Source of the DNA: CAVVST01 sp963750995
Lineage (GTDB): Bacteria; Acidobacteriota; Vicinamibacteria; Vicinamibacterales; UBA2999
Assembly: GCA_963750995.1 (NCBI GenBank)
Contig: CAVVST010000002.1
Coordinates: forward strand, 620,001-684,000
Length of the DNA stretch: 64,000 bases
Reading direction: 5' to 3'
Every line of letters starts with the position of its first letter. Position 1 is the stretch's first letter. A model generated the notes under the pieces. It made no database searches and was not told the DNA's origin. It worked only from the letters and a program-made list of their open reading frames with translations. Made by a program: the position numbers and the translations under genes. Of this stretch, positions 1 to 10,679 are shown piece by piece.

Positions 1-854
1 AGGTCTTCGTCGATGCTCATCTGCGCCCACACCCCCGTATTCCCGGTGTAGGACGCGGAGTCCCCGCCCCAGGTCTCGACGCCCGCCTCACCCGGGCGGG
101 GAATCGTGTGGAAGACCCACAGCCGCTTGCCCGTCCTGACGTCGAACCCGCGCACGTAGCCCTTGATGTTCGTCTTCGTCTTCGGATTGGCGCCGGTCTC
201 GAAGGCGGCGCCGATGATGACGACGTCCCTGGCGATCACGGGCGCGGCGTGCAACCCGACGGCGCCATGCACCTGGTCGAACGACGGCTGGTCGAAGTCC
301 TGTTTCAGATCGACGATGCCGTTCCGGCCGAAGCCGGCGACGCGAGCGCCGGTCTTTGCGTCGAGCGCCACGAGCTGATATCCGGGCGTGACGTAGAGGA
401 TGCGCGCCTCACGGCCGTCGCTCCAGTACGACAATCCTCGGCCCGACAGCAGCCGCGGCGCCGCGGCGCCGCGCTCCCCCTCGTTGAGGCTGTGCACCCA
501 CAGCAGTTCGCCGGTTGACGCATCGAGCGCGAACACCGCGCGACGCGTACCTCCGGTGGAGTACAGCACCCCGCCGACCATCAACGGCGTGGATTGGAGG
601 TTGAACTCGGGCCTCGGCCCGAGCGCGTCGGTCTTGAAACGCCACGCGACCTCGAGGTCCTTGAAATTGGCCTGGTTGATCTGATCGAGCGGCGCGTACC
701 GCGTGCTGGCGAGATCGGCGCCATAGGTGCGCCACTCCCACGTCGCGCCTGCCCCCGGCAAAGTCGAGGGGCCCTGTGCACCGATGCCGGCGGGCACTGA
801 CAGGACGAGCGCCAGCAGCAGCACGCCGTATCCGAGAATGTGACGTCGTCTCAT
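1..854 (-). CDS. PQQ-dependent alcohol/glucose dehydrogenase-like quinoprotein (partial, N-terminal part)
   Basis: The translation begins MRRRHILGYGVLLLALVLS with a signal peptide ending near AGIGAQ, so the product is exported. It continues with WRTYGADLASTRYAPLDQIN, typical of the first blade of PQQ dehydrogenases. Repeated blade strands follow (VFALDASTGELLWVH, LVALDAKTGARVAGFG, VRGFDVRTGKRLWVF). Such enzymes oxidise alcohols or sugars in the periplasm. The start is fixed by a 4-bp ATGA overlap with the stop of the upstream metallopeptidase gene (851-854), so the two are translationally coupled. The gene runs off the left edge and the C-terminal blades are missing. Substrate class cannot be decided. 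Confidence 0.85.
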   Translation of the reverse strand, partial: MRRRHILGYGVLLLALVLSVPAGIGAQGPSTLPGAGATWEWRTYGADLASTRYAPLDQINQANFKDLEVAWRFKTDALGPRPEFNLQSTPLMVGGVLYSTGGTRRAVFALDASTGELLWVHSLNEGERGAAAPRLLSGRGLSYWSDGREARILYVTPGYQLVALDAKTGARVAGFGRNGIVDLKQDFDQPSFDQVHGAVGLHAAPVIARDVVIIGAAFETGANPKTKTNIKGYVRGFDVRTGKRLWVFHTIPRPGEAGVETWGGDSASYTGNTGVWAQMSIDED

Positions 855-2557
855 GGCTTCTCCTGCGCCAACAACTGCTGCGCGGTGACGAAACGTGGCT
901 CGATGTCGACCGGCACGTCTTTCAAGCGATCGAGAACAGTCTGGACCTGCGGCCGGACGACGCCCAGCGTCGAGATGAGCTGCGTCGCCGCGGCGTAGTC
1001 GCCAACCGCCTGCAGCGTCATGATGTCGCGGGTCAGGTCGACGACATTCTGGCGGATGCGATCGGGATTCACGGCAAAGGTGCCGTCGGCGGCGACGGTC
1101 ACGCCGCCGTGATCGAGAAAATAATTCAGCTGGATCGCGACCCCGCGGCCGTGCGCCTCGTTGATGCCGAACCGGATCGACCGGAACATCGACGCGAGAT
1201 ACGTGATGTACATCGTGTCGTTGAATGCGTCGTCCAGCTTGCCGTGATCCACCAGGTACTGGAGCGCGAACAAGCCAGAGATGTCGGCCTTGGCTTCCTC
1301 GATCGCGCTGTAGGTATCCTTCAGTTCCTGCCTCACGGTGGTCGCGCGGCCGCCCGGGGCGATGTTATGCGGGCCGAGCCCGTGCATCAACTCGTGCATC
1401 AGGATATGAGTAAAGAACGCGTCGAAGGCAACCTTGCCCTGATCCGCCGGGGCGAGCGCCACCTTGGAGATCGGCTGCAGCACGGTGCTGAACTTGGCTT
1501 CCTGGTTGTTCTTCAACATGACGCGTTTGCTGCCCTTTTCCGCGACCACGCGCTCGTCGTTGGGCAGGTTGAACGCCGCCGTCTGCACGCCCCGGTTGGC
1601 GTCGCCCGACGAAAACACGGTATTGACGACGCGAATCGGCGCCATCGCGCCGAGCTTCGGGTTGCGGTACCTCGGGTCGATCGGCAGGTTGTTCTCGATC
1701 TCCTGCAGCTCGGATCCGAACCGGGTCAGCTTGTTGGTTTCTTCCTCGTCGCGAATCGTGATGAACGCCTCGAACGCGGCCTTGTAGTTGAACCACTCGT
1801 CCTCGTACACCTCGTACGGGCCGATCGTAGGCTCGATGCTCGCGTCGAGCTCCATCCAGGCGACGTCGCTGGCGTAATAGTCGTTGCTGATCAGGTCGGC
1901 TGCGCGGCGATCGAGGTACGCCTTCAGCGTCGGCTGGGCCGTCAGCGCCGCGGCCTCGCGCAGAAGCTTGGAGACGAGTTCGATCTCGCCCTGGTATTCA
2001 AGGGTGTAGGGAACAGCGACGAACCGGCCCTCCGGGCTTCGCCGGATCGTCGTGAAGAATCCGGTCGCACGCGTCCGCTCCGCCGGTGGCAACGTCTTGA
2101 TCCACGCCTCGACTTCCTCCTTGGTCGCGCCGGCGGGATAGAAATTGGCCTGTGGCGGCTTGGGCGGCGCGCCTGGCACGAACGGTTCGTTATGATCGAG
2201 CCGCGACCACGGTCCCTTGTTGATCAGGAAGTAGTGCAGCCGCGCACGGCCAAGGTCGGAGGAATCGCCCACCAGCGACGAGAGCATCGCCTCGTTGCCG
2301 GCCCACACCTGGCGGAGAAAGAGCGCGTCGAATACCCGCGCCGCCTCAACCAGCCTGGCCAGCGCCTGCCGCTCCGTCGGCGGCAGCCTCGACACGTCGG
2401 CCGTGAGGTCAACCGGCGCGAAACGCGCCGCCATGGATTGAAGCTGTTCGACCATCGGATCCACTTGTCGCGCCTCGGGCTGATCGGCCTGACGGGCGCG
2501 GCAGCCCGGCCCTGCCACCATCGCCACCGCGACCAGCGCCGCAGCGATCGCCTTCAT
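851..2557 (-). CDS. Secreted zinc metallopeptidase, dipeptidyl-peptidase III (M49)-like
   Basis: About 568 residues starting MKAIAAALVAVAMVAGPGC, a lipoprotein-type signal with a Cys near residue 19. The body carries ILMHELMHGLGPHN (HExxH zinc motif), followed about 50 residues later by EEAKADISGLFALQYL, which matches the second metal-binding segment of the M49/DPP III superfamily (EExxAD). The motif is HExxH rather than the HExxxH of classical DPP III, as in other bacterial relatives. An upstream in-frame extension overlapping yqgE is rejected because this ATG lies 2 bp after the yqgE stop and precedes a good signal peptide. The gene couples to the downstream dehydrogenase through ATGA. Role is probably peptide hydrolysis in the envelope; substrate unknown. 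Confidence 0.8.
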   Translation of the reverse strand: MKAIAAALVAVAMVAGPGCRARQADQPEARQVDPMVEQLQSMAARFAPVDLTADVSRLPPTERQALARLVEAARVFDALFLRQVWAGNEAMLSSLVGDSSDLGRARLHYFLINKGPWSRLDHNEPFVPGAPPKPPQANFYPAGATKEEVEAWIKTLPPAERTRATGFFTTIRRSPEGRFVAVPYTLEYQGEIELVSKLLREAAALTAQPTLKAYLDRRAADLISNDYYASDVAWMELDASIEPTIGPYEVYEDEWFNYKAAFEAFITIRDEEETNKLTRFGSELQEIENNLPIDPRYRNPKLGAMAPIRVVNTVFSSGDANRGVQTAAFNLPNDERVVAEKGSKRVMLKNNQEAKFSTVLQPISKVALAPADQGKVAFDAFFTHILMHELMHGLGPHNIAPGGRATTVRQELKDTYSAIEEAKADISGLFALQYLVDHGKLDDAFNDTMYITYLASMFRSIRFGINEAHGRGVAIQLNYFLDHGGVTVAADGTFAVNPDRIRQNVVDLTRDIMTLQAVGDYAAATQLISTLGVVRPQVQTVLDRLKDVPVDIEPRFVTAQQLLAQEKP

Positions 2558-2559
2558 CG

Positions 2560-3120
2560 TCAATGCACTCCGGACGTGCCGGAGCTGGTCTGGAGCGCGG
2601 ACGGATCGGCGCCCATGCGGCGAATTGCCGCTTCCCACATTTCTTCCGGCGGCACACCGAAGATCAATTTCGGATCGACGCTCGTCGTCAGCCACGCGGA
2701 CGCCGCGAGCTCCTTGTCGAGCTGCCCTGGTCCCCACCCCGCGTAGCCAACGAGGACGCGGGCCCTGGACGAGGGTGGCGTCTGCAGAAGCTGCAGCGTG
2801 AGCTCGTGCGATACCGACAGCAGCACTCCCGGGCAGATTTCGCGCTGCTCCTCGTCGGGCCCCTGCGCTTCCGTCATCAGCACCCACGTGCGCTGCGGAT
2901 CCACCGGGCCGCCCATCCAGAGCCGCAGATCGGGATCGACGCGAACGGGCGGCTCGGTCTTCACCATCTGCCACGCCGGCTCGGCCATCGGCCGGTTGAC
3001 GACGAGACCGAACGCGCCCTCCTCGGTGTAGTCGCAGAGGAGCACGACCGTCCGGGCGAAGTTCGGATCCATCATCTGGGGCATCGAGACAAGCAGGATG
3101 GGCGCTGCGTCGTCGCTCAC
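2560..3120 (-). CDS. yqgE: YqgE/AlgH family protein
   Basis: A 186-residue protein of the length and pattern usual for UPF0301 YqgE/AlgH proteins. It shows the N-terminal PILLVSMPQMMDPNFARTVV, the EEGAFGLVVNRPM block, the WMGGPVDPQRTWVLMT block and a late RVLVGYAGWGPGQLDKEL motif. The fold is known but the biochemical function is not; AlgH was linked to regulation in Pseudomonas. It sits between queG and the M49-like peptidase, 2 bp from the latter, probably in one transcript. Confidence 0.93.
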   Translation of the reverse strand: MSDDAAPILLVSMPQMMDPNFARTVVLLCDYTEEGAFGLVVNRPMAEPAWQMVKTEPPVRVDPDLRLWMGGPVDPQRTWVLMTEAQGPDEEQREICPGVLLSVSHELTLQLLQTPPSSRARVLVGYAGWGPGQLDKELAASAWLTTSVDPKLIFGVPPEEMWEAAIRRMGADPSALQTSSGTSGVH

Positions 3121-3171
3121 GCCCCGATCATATCCTTTGCCGGAGGCGCATGAACGGCGCTGCGTTTCCAG

Positions 3172-4211
3172 TCAAGCACCGATAAAACCCCTTGCCCACT
3201 CGACGTGTTGCTGCACGATTGCGTCATCCGCGGACGGCCGGTCCGGGCTTCGTTCATCCAGGACTGCGCCAGCCGCGGGGTCGCCGCTGTTGCCGATGGC
3301 AACCGCGACGTTGCGCCTCAGCCCCGTGAGCTTGGCACGCGTCATAGGCGTTCCCTTGATCAGGCGTCGCAAATCGGTGTCGGGCATGCGCCAGAGCTCG
3401 ACCAGCGCCGGCAGATCAAGGCCCGGGCGCGCCTGCCACTCGCTTGCCGGTGACTGGGGCGCCGCGTGGTTGTACGGACAGACGTCCTGGCAGATATCAC
3501 AGCCGTACACATGCGCCCCGAGCGCGGGGCGGAGCTCCGCCGGAATCTCGTTCCTCAGTTCGATGGTGAGATAGGAAAGGCAGCGCGTCGCATCGAGCAC
3601 GCCCGGCGCAACCAGCGCGTCGGAGGGGCACGCCTCGAGGCACTTCGTGCAGGCGCCGCACTGATCGACCCCGGGACCGTCAGGCTCGAGCGGCAGCGTG
3701 CAGATGATTTCCGACAGGAACAGCCACGACCCGAGATCCGGGTTAATCAGGCAGGTGTTCTTGCCGATCCAGCCCAGCCCCGCATATTGCGCATAGACAC
3801 GTTCCTGCACCGGCCCGGTGTCAACGTACCCCTCGCGTCGAAGGGATCGGCCGACTCGGCGCGCATCCAGTGCAGCAGCGCGTCAAGGCGGCGCTTCAGG
3901 ACGTCGTGATAGTCGTCGCCCCAGGCATAGCGCGAGATCCGCGCCGTGCCCGGAGCGGCGTCGTCCTGATACGGCGCGACTGTGTTGTAAAGGGTGGCGG
4001 TGACGATGACGCTGCGGGCGCCCGGGACGACTTCACGCACATCGGCGCGGCGTTCAGCGGTGCGCGGCAGGTACGCCATCTCGCCGGCGTACCCGCGGTC
4101 GAGCCATTCACGAAAGAAAGCCAATTCGGGAAACCGCTCCGCGGGCGCGATCCCACACAAATCGAACCCGAGTTCGCGCGCCTTCGCCTTGATGGTGGGG
4201 GAATCAACCAG
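3172..4211 (-). CDS. queG: Epoxyqueuosine reductase QueG, interrupted by a frameshift
   Basis: QueG reduces epoxyqueuosine in tRNA to queuosine using cobalamin and two [4Fe-4S] clusters. The N-terminal half (LCGIAPAERFPELAFFREWL to AESADPFDAR) and the C-terminal half (VDTGPVQERVYAQYAGLGW onward) lie in different frames. The C-terminal half has the clusters CGACTKCLEACP and CDICQDVCP, then a HEAT-like tail. The break is at the C4 run 3829-3832 (G4 on the coding strand), consistent with one missing base. No ATG, GTG or TTG lies upstream of the conserved N-terminus. The frame opens straight after the acnA stop with a CTG at 4209-4211, so the 5' end is also doubtful. Either the gene has two consensus errors or it is decaying. 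Confidence 0.8.
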
Positions 4212-4214
4212 TGG

Positions 4215-6968
<2,754 letters not shown>

Positions 6969-6975
6969 AGCCCAT

Positions 6976-6981
6976 GATCAT
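6976..6981 (-). promoter_or_regulatory. Candidate -10 element of acnA
   Basis: On the minus strand this reads TATGAT, close to the sigma-70 -10 consensus. It ends 7 bp before the GTG start of acnA, so transcription would begin on or next to the start codon. The -35 position (17-18 bp further upstream) falls inside the first TCGGTGCGA repeat and has no TTGACA match. A regulator binding the repeats could therefore control this promoter. Confidence 0.4.
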
Positions 6982-6996
6982 ACTCCGCAGAGTGGC

Positions 6997-7325
6997 GTCG
7001 GTGCGAGGCAGTACCGGAGGTCGGTGCGACGGCCTTGACGATCGTCGGTGCGATGCGACACACAGATGTCGGTGCGATAGATCTGACGGCAGTCGGTGCG
7101 AGCAGCCTCGATGTCGGTGCGACGGTTCTGCGCGGTCGGTGCGAGGTGCTGCCGCGTGTCGGTGCCCTGTACCGCGCTTTGCAGACCAGCGTCAATTTTA
7201 TCGCCCCGACTCGCGAAGGGGCTCTGCACCGCCGAACGTGAGAAGCCTCGCACCGACCCTGGCGAACGGTTCGCGCCGACCAGCGTCAGTTCATCGCACC
7301 GCCCCGCGTCAGTCCGTCGCACCGA
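6997..7325. repeat. Inverted array of 9-bp TCGGTGCGA repeats at 21-24 bp spacing
   Basis: TCGGTGCGA occurs at 6997, 7021, 7045, 7069, 7093, 7114 and 7136, with a degenerate copy at 7159. The first five are spaced exactly 24 bp and the rest 21-23 bp. Reverse-complement copies follow: TCGCCCCGA at 7201, a damaged one near 7225, TCGCACCGA at 7248, TCGCGCCGA at 7271, TCGCACCGC at 7294 and TCGCACCGA at 7317, about 23 bp apart. The 12-15 bp between repeats is not conserved. The array fills essentially all of the 364 bp between the acnA start and the stop of the upstream transporter gene (6969-7332). No gene is credible there. Confidence 0.9.
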
Positions 7326-7332
7326 CCCGCGT

Positions 7333-8889
7333 TTATCGAGATCGCATCGACGTCTGGGTTCCGAGTCCGGCCTCGTCGAGGAACGCCGACACGACCGTGG
7401 CGGGGTCTGCGCGCTGTGCGTCAACCGCATAGTTCATTCTGCGCATCGCCGCGGCCGTGACGCGGCCGCTCAGACGCGAGATGGCGCGGCCGATCTCGGG
7501 GTGGCGCAGCAGCGTCGGCGTGTGCACGATTGGCACGGCGTCGTAGGGCGGGAAGTATTGCCGGTCGTCCTCGAGCATGGAGAGATCGAGGGCGTCGATC
7601 AGGCCGGCGGTCGCGTCGCCGGCAACGACATCGACCTGCCTTTCGGCGAGCGCGCGGTAGACCAGCGTCAGGTCCATGGCGCGCGGCGGCTCGAGAAAAC
7701 GCAGACCGTAGGTCGCCGCGAGTCCGCCGTAGCCGTCGGGCCGATCCAGAAATTCGTAGCCGAAGGCGGCGCGCCAGCCGGGCGCGTGCGCCCCCAGCTC
7801 CGACAACCGGGTCAATCGGCGTTCCCGGGCGTCCTCGGCGCGAACCAGGATCGCGAACGTGTTGCTGAAGCCAAGTGCGGGCAGCGTCGAACGACCAGTA
7901 TCGGCGTACAGCTGGCGGATGTGATCCATTACCAGCCGTGAATCGCGCTCGACAGGTTGCTTGAACACCGCTGTCAAGGCGGTGCCGCTGTATTCCACGT
8001 AGAGGTCGATGTCGCCGGTCCGGATAGCCCGATCGCAGATGAATGTCCCGCCCAGATTGAGCCGCCGGTCAACCAGAAGCCCCGCGTCGCGCTCGATGGT
8101 CTGCGCCATCAACTCGCCGAGAATCACCTGCTCGGTGAAATTCTTGGAGCCGATGACGATGCGTTCGGGCCGTGGCCAGGCGGCCACGGCGGAGCCAATC
8201 GCGGCGATGACGATGATCGCCGCCGCGCCCGCCCGCGAGAACGTCCTACTACGCCGGCGCCGCGCCAGCCCGCGCTCCGCGAGCAGCAGGCCGCCGTCCA
8301 CGATCATCGCCAGCGCCGCGACTGGCACGGCGCCGGCGAGGATCACGGTCGCATCCACCATCGACAGCCCGCGGTAGATGTCCTCCCCGAGACCGCCCGC
8401 CCCAATCGCGGCGGCAATCGTCACGGTGCCCACGCCGATCACGGCAGCGACGCGAATGCCCGCAATGATGGAGGGCATGGCCAGCGGCAGTTCGACCTGG
8501 GTGAGCCGCTGTCGTGCCGTCATCCCCATCGCATCGGCGGCCTCGAGGATCGCCGCGTCGATCGAGTGCAGTCCGGCCGCGGTCGTCCGGATCACCGGAA
8601 GCAGCGCGTACAGAATGAGCGCGGCAAGCGCCGTCCGCGCCCCGACGCCTCCTACCAGCGGCAACGGCAGCAGAAAGCCGAAAAGGGCGAGACTTGGAAC
8701 CGTCTGGATGACGCTGGCCGCCGCCGCGAGCGGCGCGCCAATGCGGGGGCGCCTTGCCGCCACGATGCCGATCGGCACGCCAATCGCGACCGCGACGACG
8801 GTTGACACAACCACCAGCGCGATGTGCTGCGCGAGAAGCGTCCACAGTTCGGTTGCGTGCGACGACCAGAACGCGATGAGCGCGGTCAT
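7333..8889 (-). CDS. Osmoprotectant ABC transporter, permease fused to substrate-binding domain (OpuC type)
   Basis: A 518-residue fusion. Residues 1 to about 215 form an OpuCB/ProW-like permease with five or six membrane segments and the cytoplasmic EAADAMGMTARQRLTQVELPLAMP loop that contacts the ATPase. After another membrane segment near residue 225, residues 240 to 518 are an OpuCC-type choline/glycine-betaine binding domain (IVIGSKNFTEQVILGELMAQ, DIDLYVEYSGTAL). Known relatives import betaine, choline or carnitine under osmotic stress. It overlaps the ATPase gene by ATGA at 8886-8889, giving a two-gene operon that supplies a complete importer. Confidence 0.93.
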   Translation of the reverse strand: MTALIAFWSSHATELWTLLAQHIALVVVSTVVAVAIGVPIGIVAARRPRIGAPLAAAASVIQTVPSLALFGFLLPLPLVGGVGARTALAALILYALLPVIRTTAAGLHSIDAAILEAADAMGMTARQRLTQVELPLAMPSIIAGIRVAAVIGVGTVTIAAAIGAGGLGEDIYRGLSMVDATVILAGAVPVAALAMIVDGGLLLAERGLARRRRSRTFSRAGAAAIIVIAAIGSAVAAWPRPERIVIGSKNFTEQVILGELMAQTIERDAGLLVDRRLNLGGTFICDRAIRTGDIDLYVEYSGTALTAVFKQPVERDSRLVMDHIRQLYADTGRSTLPALGFSNTFAILVRAEDARERRLTRLSELGAHAPGWRAAFGYEFLDRPDGYGGLAATYGLRFLEPPRAMDLTLVYRALAERQVDVVAGDATAGLIDALDLSMLEDDRQYFPPYDAVPIVHTPTLLRHPEIGRAISRLSGRVTAAAMRRMNYAVDAQRADPATVVSAFLDEAGLGTQTSMRSR

Positions 8890-9605
8890 TGGCAGGATTC
8901 AAGCAGAAGCGCAACCGCCGGATGCGTCGACGCGCGCAGCAGCGCCGGCGTGTCGTAGGCCGCCAGGAACCCATCCTCGAGCACGCCGATCCGATCCGCC
9001 AGTGCGAACGCTTCGCGCATATCGTGGGTGACGATCACCACGGTCTTGCGCAGGCGCTGCTGAATCCGCCGGAACTCGCGGTGCAACTCCGCCCGGGTGA
9101 TTGGATCGAGGGAACCAAATGGTTCGTCCATCAGCACGATCGGCGGATCTGCCGCCAATGCGCGCGCCACGCCGACCCGCTGGCGCTGACCGCCGGACAA
9201 CTCGTCTGGCCACCGACTCGCGAACTCGGGCGCCGGTAAACCCACCAGGTCGAGGAGCTCTACGGTGCGGGCGTCTATCCGCGCAGGCGACCAGTGCGAC
9301 AGCGCCGGTACGAGCCCGACATTACGCGACACGGTCATGTGCGGAAACAACCCGACTTCCTGGAGCACGTAGCCCGTCTGTCGTCGAAGCGACGTCGGAT
9401 CCCACGCGCGTGTATCGCGACCATCCACGCGCACCGATCCATCAGCTGGCTCGAGCATCCGGTTGATCAGTTTAAGAACTGTACTCTTCCCGGCTCCACT
9501 GCGCCCGACCAGCGCGACGGTCTCTCCCGGATCCACCGTAAAGGTCACGTCGTGCAACACCTCGCGCGCGCCGCGCCGGAAATGGACGTGCTCGAAGGCG
9601 ATCAC
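8886..9605 (-). CDS. Osmoprotectant ABC transporter ATP-binding protein (OpuCA/ProV type)
   Basis: About 239 residues with Walker A GRSGAGKST, signature LSGGQRQRVGVARALA, Walker B PIVLMDEPFGSLDP and the switch histidine in IVTHDMREAFALADRIG. CBS domains are absent. The start chosen is GTG at 9605 (VIAFEHVHF), where the family similarity begins; a longer in-frame extension to 9668 is Arg-rich and unlike the family. It powers the permease-binding fusion encoded directly downstream. Confidence 0.93.
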   Translation of the reverse strand: MIAFEHVHFRRGAREVLHDVTFTVDPGETVALVGRSGAGKSTVLKLINRMLEPADGSVRVDGRDTRAWDPTSLRRQTGYVLQEVGLFPHMTVSRNVGLVPALSHWSPARIDARTVELLDLVGLPAPEFASRWPDELSGGQRQRVGVARALAADPPIVLMDEPFGSLDPITRAELHREFRRIQQRLRKTVVIVTHDMREAFALADRIGVLEDGFLAAYDTPALLRASTHPAVALLLESCQ

Positions 9606-9668
9606 GCGCGCGACTCTACTGCACGCGGCGTCACGTTTGCTAATCCGGCGCCGGAGGAGAACCCTCAC

Positions 9669-9995
9669 ATGGATCAGAACAAGAACCAGGGTCAGGGCAA
9701 GCAGGGCCAGCAGACGCAGGGCCAGGGCGACCAGGGCCAGGGCAATCAGTCACAGGATCCGAACCGCGACCAGGCCGAAGACCAGCGCCAGCAAGCGCCG
9801 GGACGCGATCAGTCGAGGCAGCCAGGTCAGCAGTTCTCGCCCCGCCAGGGCGGCAACCGCGGCAACCAGGGCGAGCGGAATTCCTCCTCGTCTGGCGGCG
9901 GCATCTCGAACCGGGGCATGGACAAGGACGAAGAGCAGGAAGATGTGCCGGTACGCGGTTCAGAACGTCGGGACCGCGACGATTCCGAGAGGTAA
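9669..9995 (+). CDS. Small Gln/Gly-rich, probably disordered protein
   Basis: A 108-residue, very hydrophilic protein (MDQNKNQGQGKQGQQTQGQG...). It starts at an ATG preceded by GGAGGAGA at good spacing. The N-terminal half is a degenerate run of QGQG/QGNQ steps, the middle is Arg/Gln/Gly-rich, and the tail is acidic (MDKDEEQEDVPV). There is no signal peptide, no membrane segment and little chance of a globular fold. I do not recognise a family. The ribosome-binding site and base composition support a real gene. It might be a stress or hydration-related disordered protein, but that is only a guess from composition and from the adjacent osmoprotectant importer. Confidence 0.65.
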   Translation: MDQNKNQGQGKQGQQTQGQGDQGQGNQSQDPNRDQAEDQRQQAPGRDQSRQPGQQFSPRQGGNRGNQGERNSSSSGGGISNRGMDKDEEQEDVPVRGSERRDRDDSER

Positions 9996-10001
9996 TCCAG
10001 C

Positions 10002-10679
10002 CTAGAACGCCAGGAAGACACTGCCCGAGATCGCGCCGTGTGGTCTCCGGCGGTCGTCGATCGTAATGCCGCCCGACATGAGATACAGACGCGCGTCCAC
10101 GCGCAGGCCGGCTCCGTTGATGAATCCGCGGTCGCGCGCCAGCAGCCAGTGTTTCACACCGCCGCCCGCATGAAAGAGATGTCCCTGTTCCACGACCGTC
10201 TGCCCTTCGTGCAGCTGCCGAAGGTATCCCGCCCCGCCGGATGCGAACGGGATCGTTCGTCCGCCGATCGCCAGTTCACGGATCATGACGACGAGGCTGG
10301 CGTCGATGCCGTACTGATCGACCCTCTCGGCGATCGTGATCGGCGGCGCCGCTTCCGCATCGTTGGTGATTGACGCGCGCAGCTCGGGACGGCCAACCGT
10401 GAGGCCGCCTTCGACACCGAACCGTGGTGTGAACGCGTAGCCGGCCCTGACGTGAAAGGTTGGGGCGCCGGCGAATCGTGACTCGACGCTGAACAGCCGG
10501 AACGTTGTCGGGGCAGCGGTGGCGGCGCGCAGGTTCGCATCACTCGAGCCGACTCCCGCGCCGCCGAGCCATCCTCCGCCGGCGTTCACCTCGACGCGCC
10601 CGATCCGCACCGTCTCAGGCGTTTGCGCATACGCCGGGGCGCAGGCACAAACCATCGCGATCGCGAGCAGTCGCGTCAC
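10002..10679 (-). CDS. Secreted beta-barrel protein (outer-membrane protein beta-barrel type)
   Basis: A 225-residue protein with a signal peptide (MTRLLAIAMVCACAPAYAQ) and alternating amphipathic strands. Examples are FHVRAGYAFTPRFGVEGGLTV and HGAISGSVFLAF; the C-terminal Phe is usual for outer-membrane barrels. The GTG start overlaps the stop of the matrixin gene by 4 bp (GTGA), so it is the last gene of a three-gene secreted operon. Function unknown. Confidence 0.8.
   Translation of the reverse strand: MTRLLAIAMVCACAPAYAQTPETVRIGRVEVNAGGGWLGGAGVGSSDANLRAATAAPTTFRLFSVESRFAGAPTFHVRAGYAFTPRFGVEGGLTVGRPELRASITNDAEAAPPITIAERVDQYGIDASLVVMIRELAIGGRTIPFASGGAGYLRQLHEGQTVVEQGHLFHAGGGVKHWLLARDRGFINGAGLRVDARLYLMSGGITIDDRRRPHGAISGSVFLAF

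Noticed and set aside
776..2746. Long plus-strand open frame opposite the M49-like gene and part of yqgE
   Set aside because: High GC makes long antisense frames common. The translation is Arg/His/Asp-rich without domains, while the minus strand has clear family motifs.
3829..3832. Programmed ribosomal frameshift in queG
   Set aside because: No slippery heptamer or downstream structure is evident, and similar single-base breaks occur in six other unrelated genes, favouring sequence error.
6997..7325. CRISPR array
   Set aside because: Repeats are only 9 bp with 12-15 bp spacers, orientation reverses midway, and there are no cas genes.
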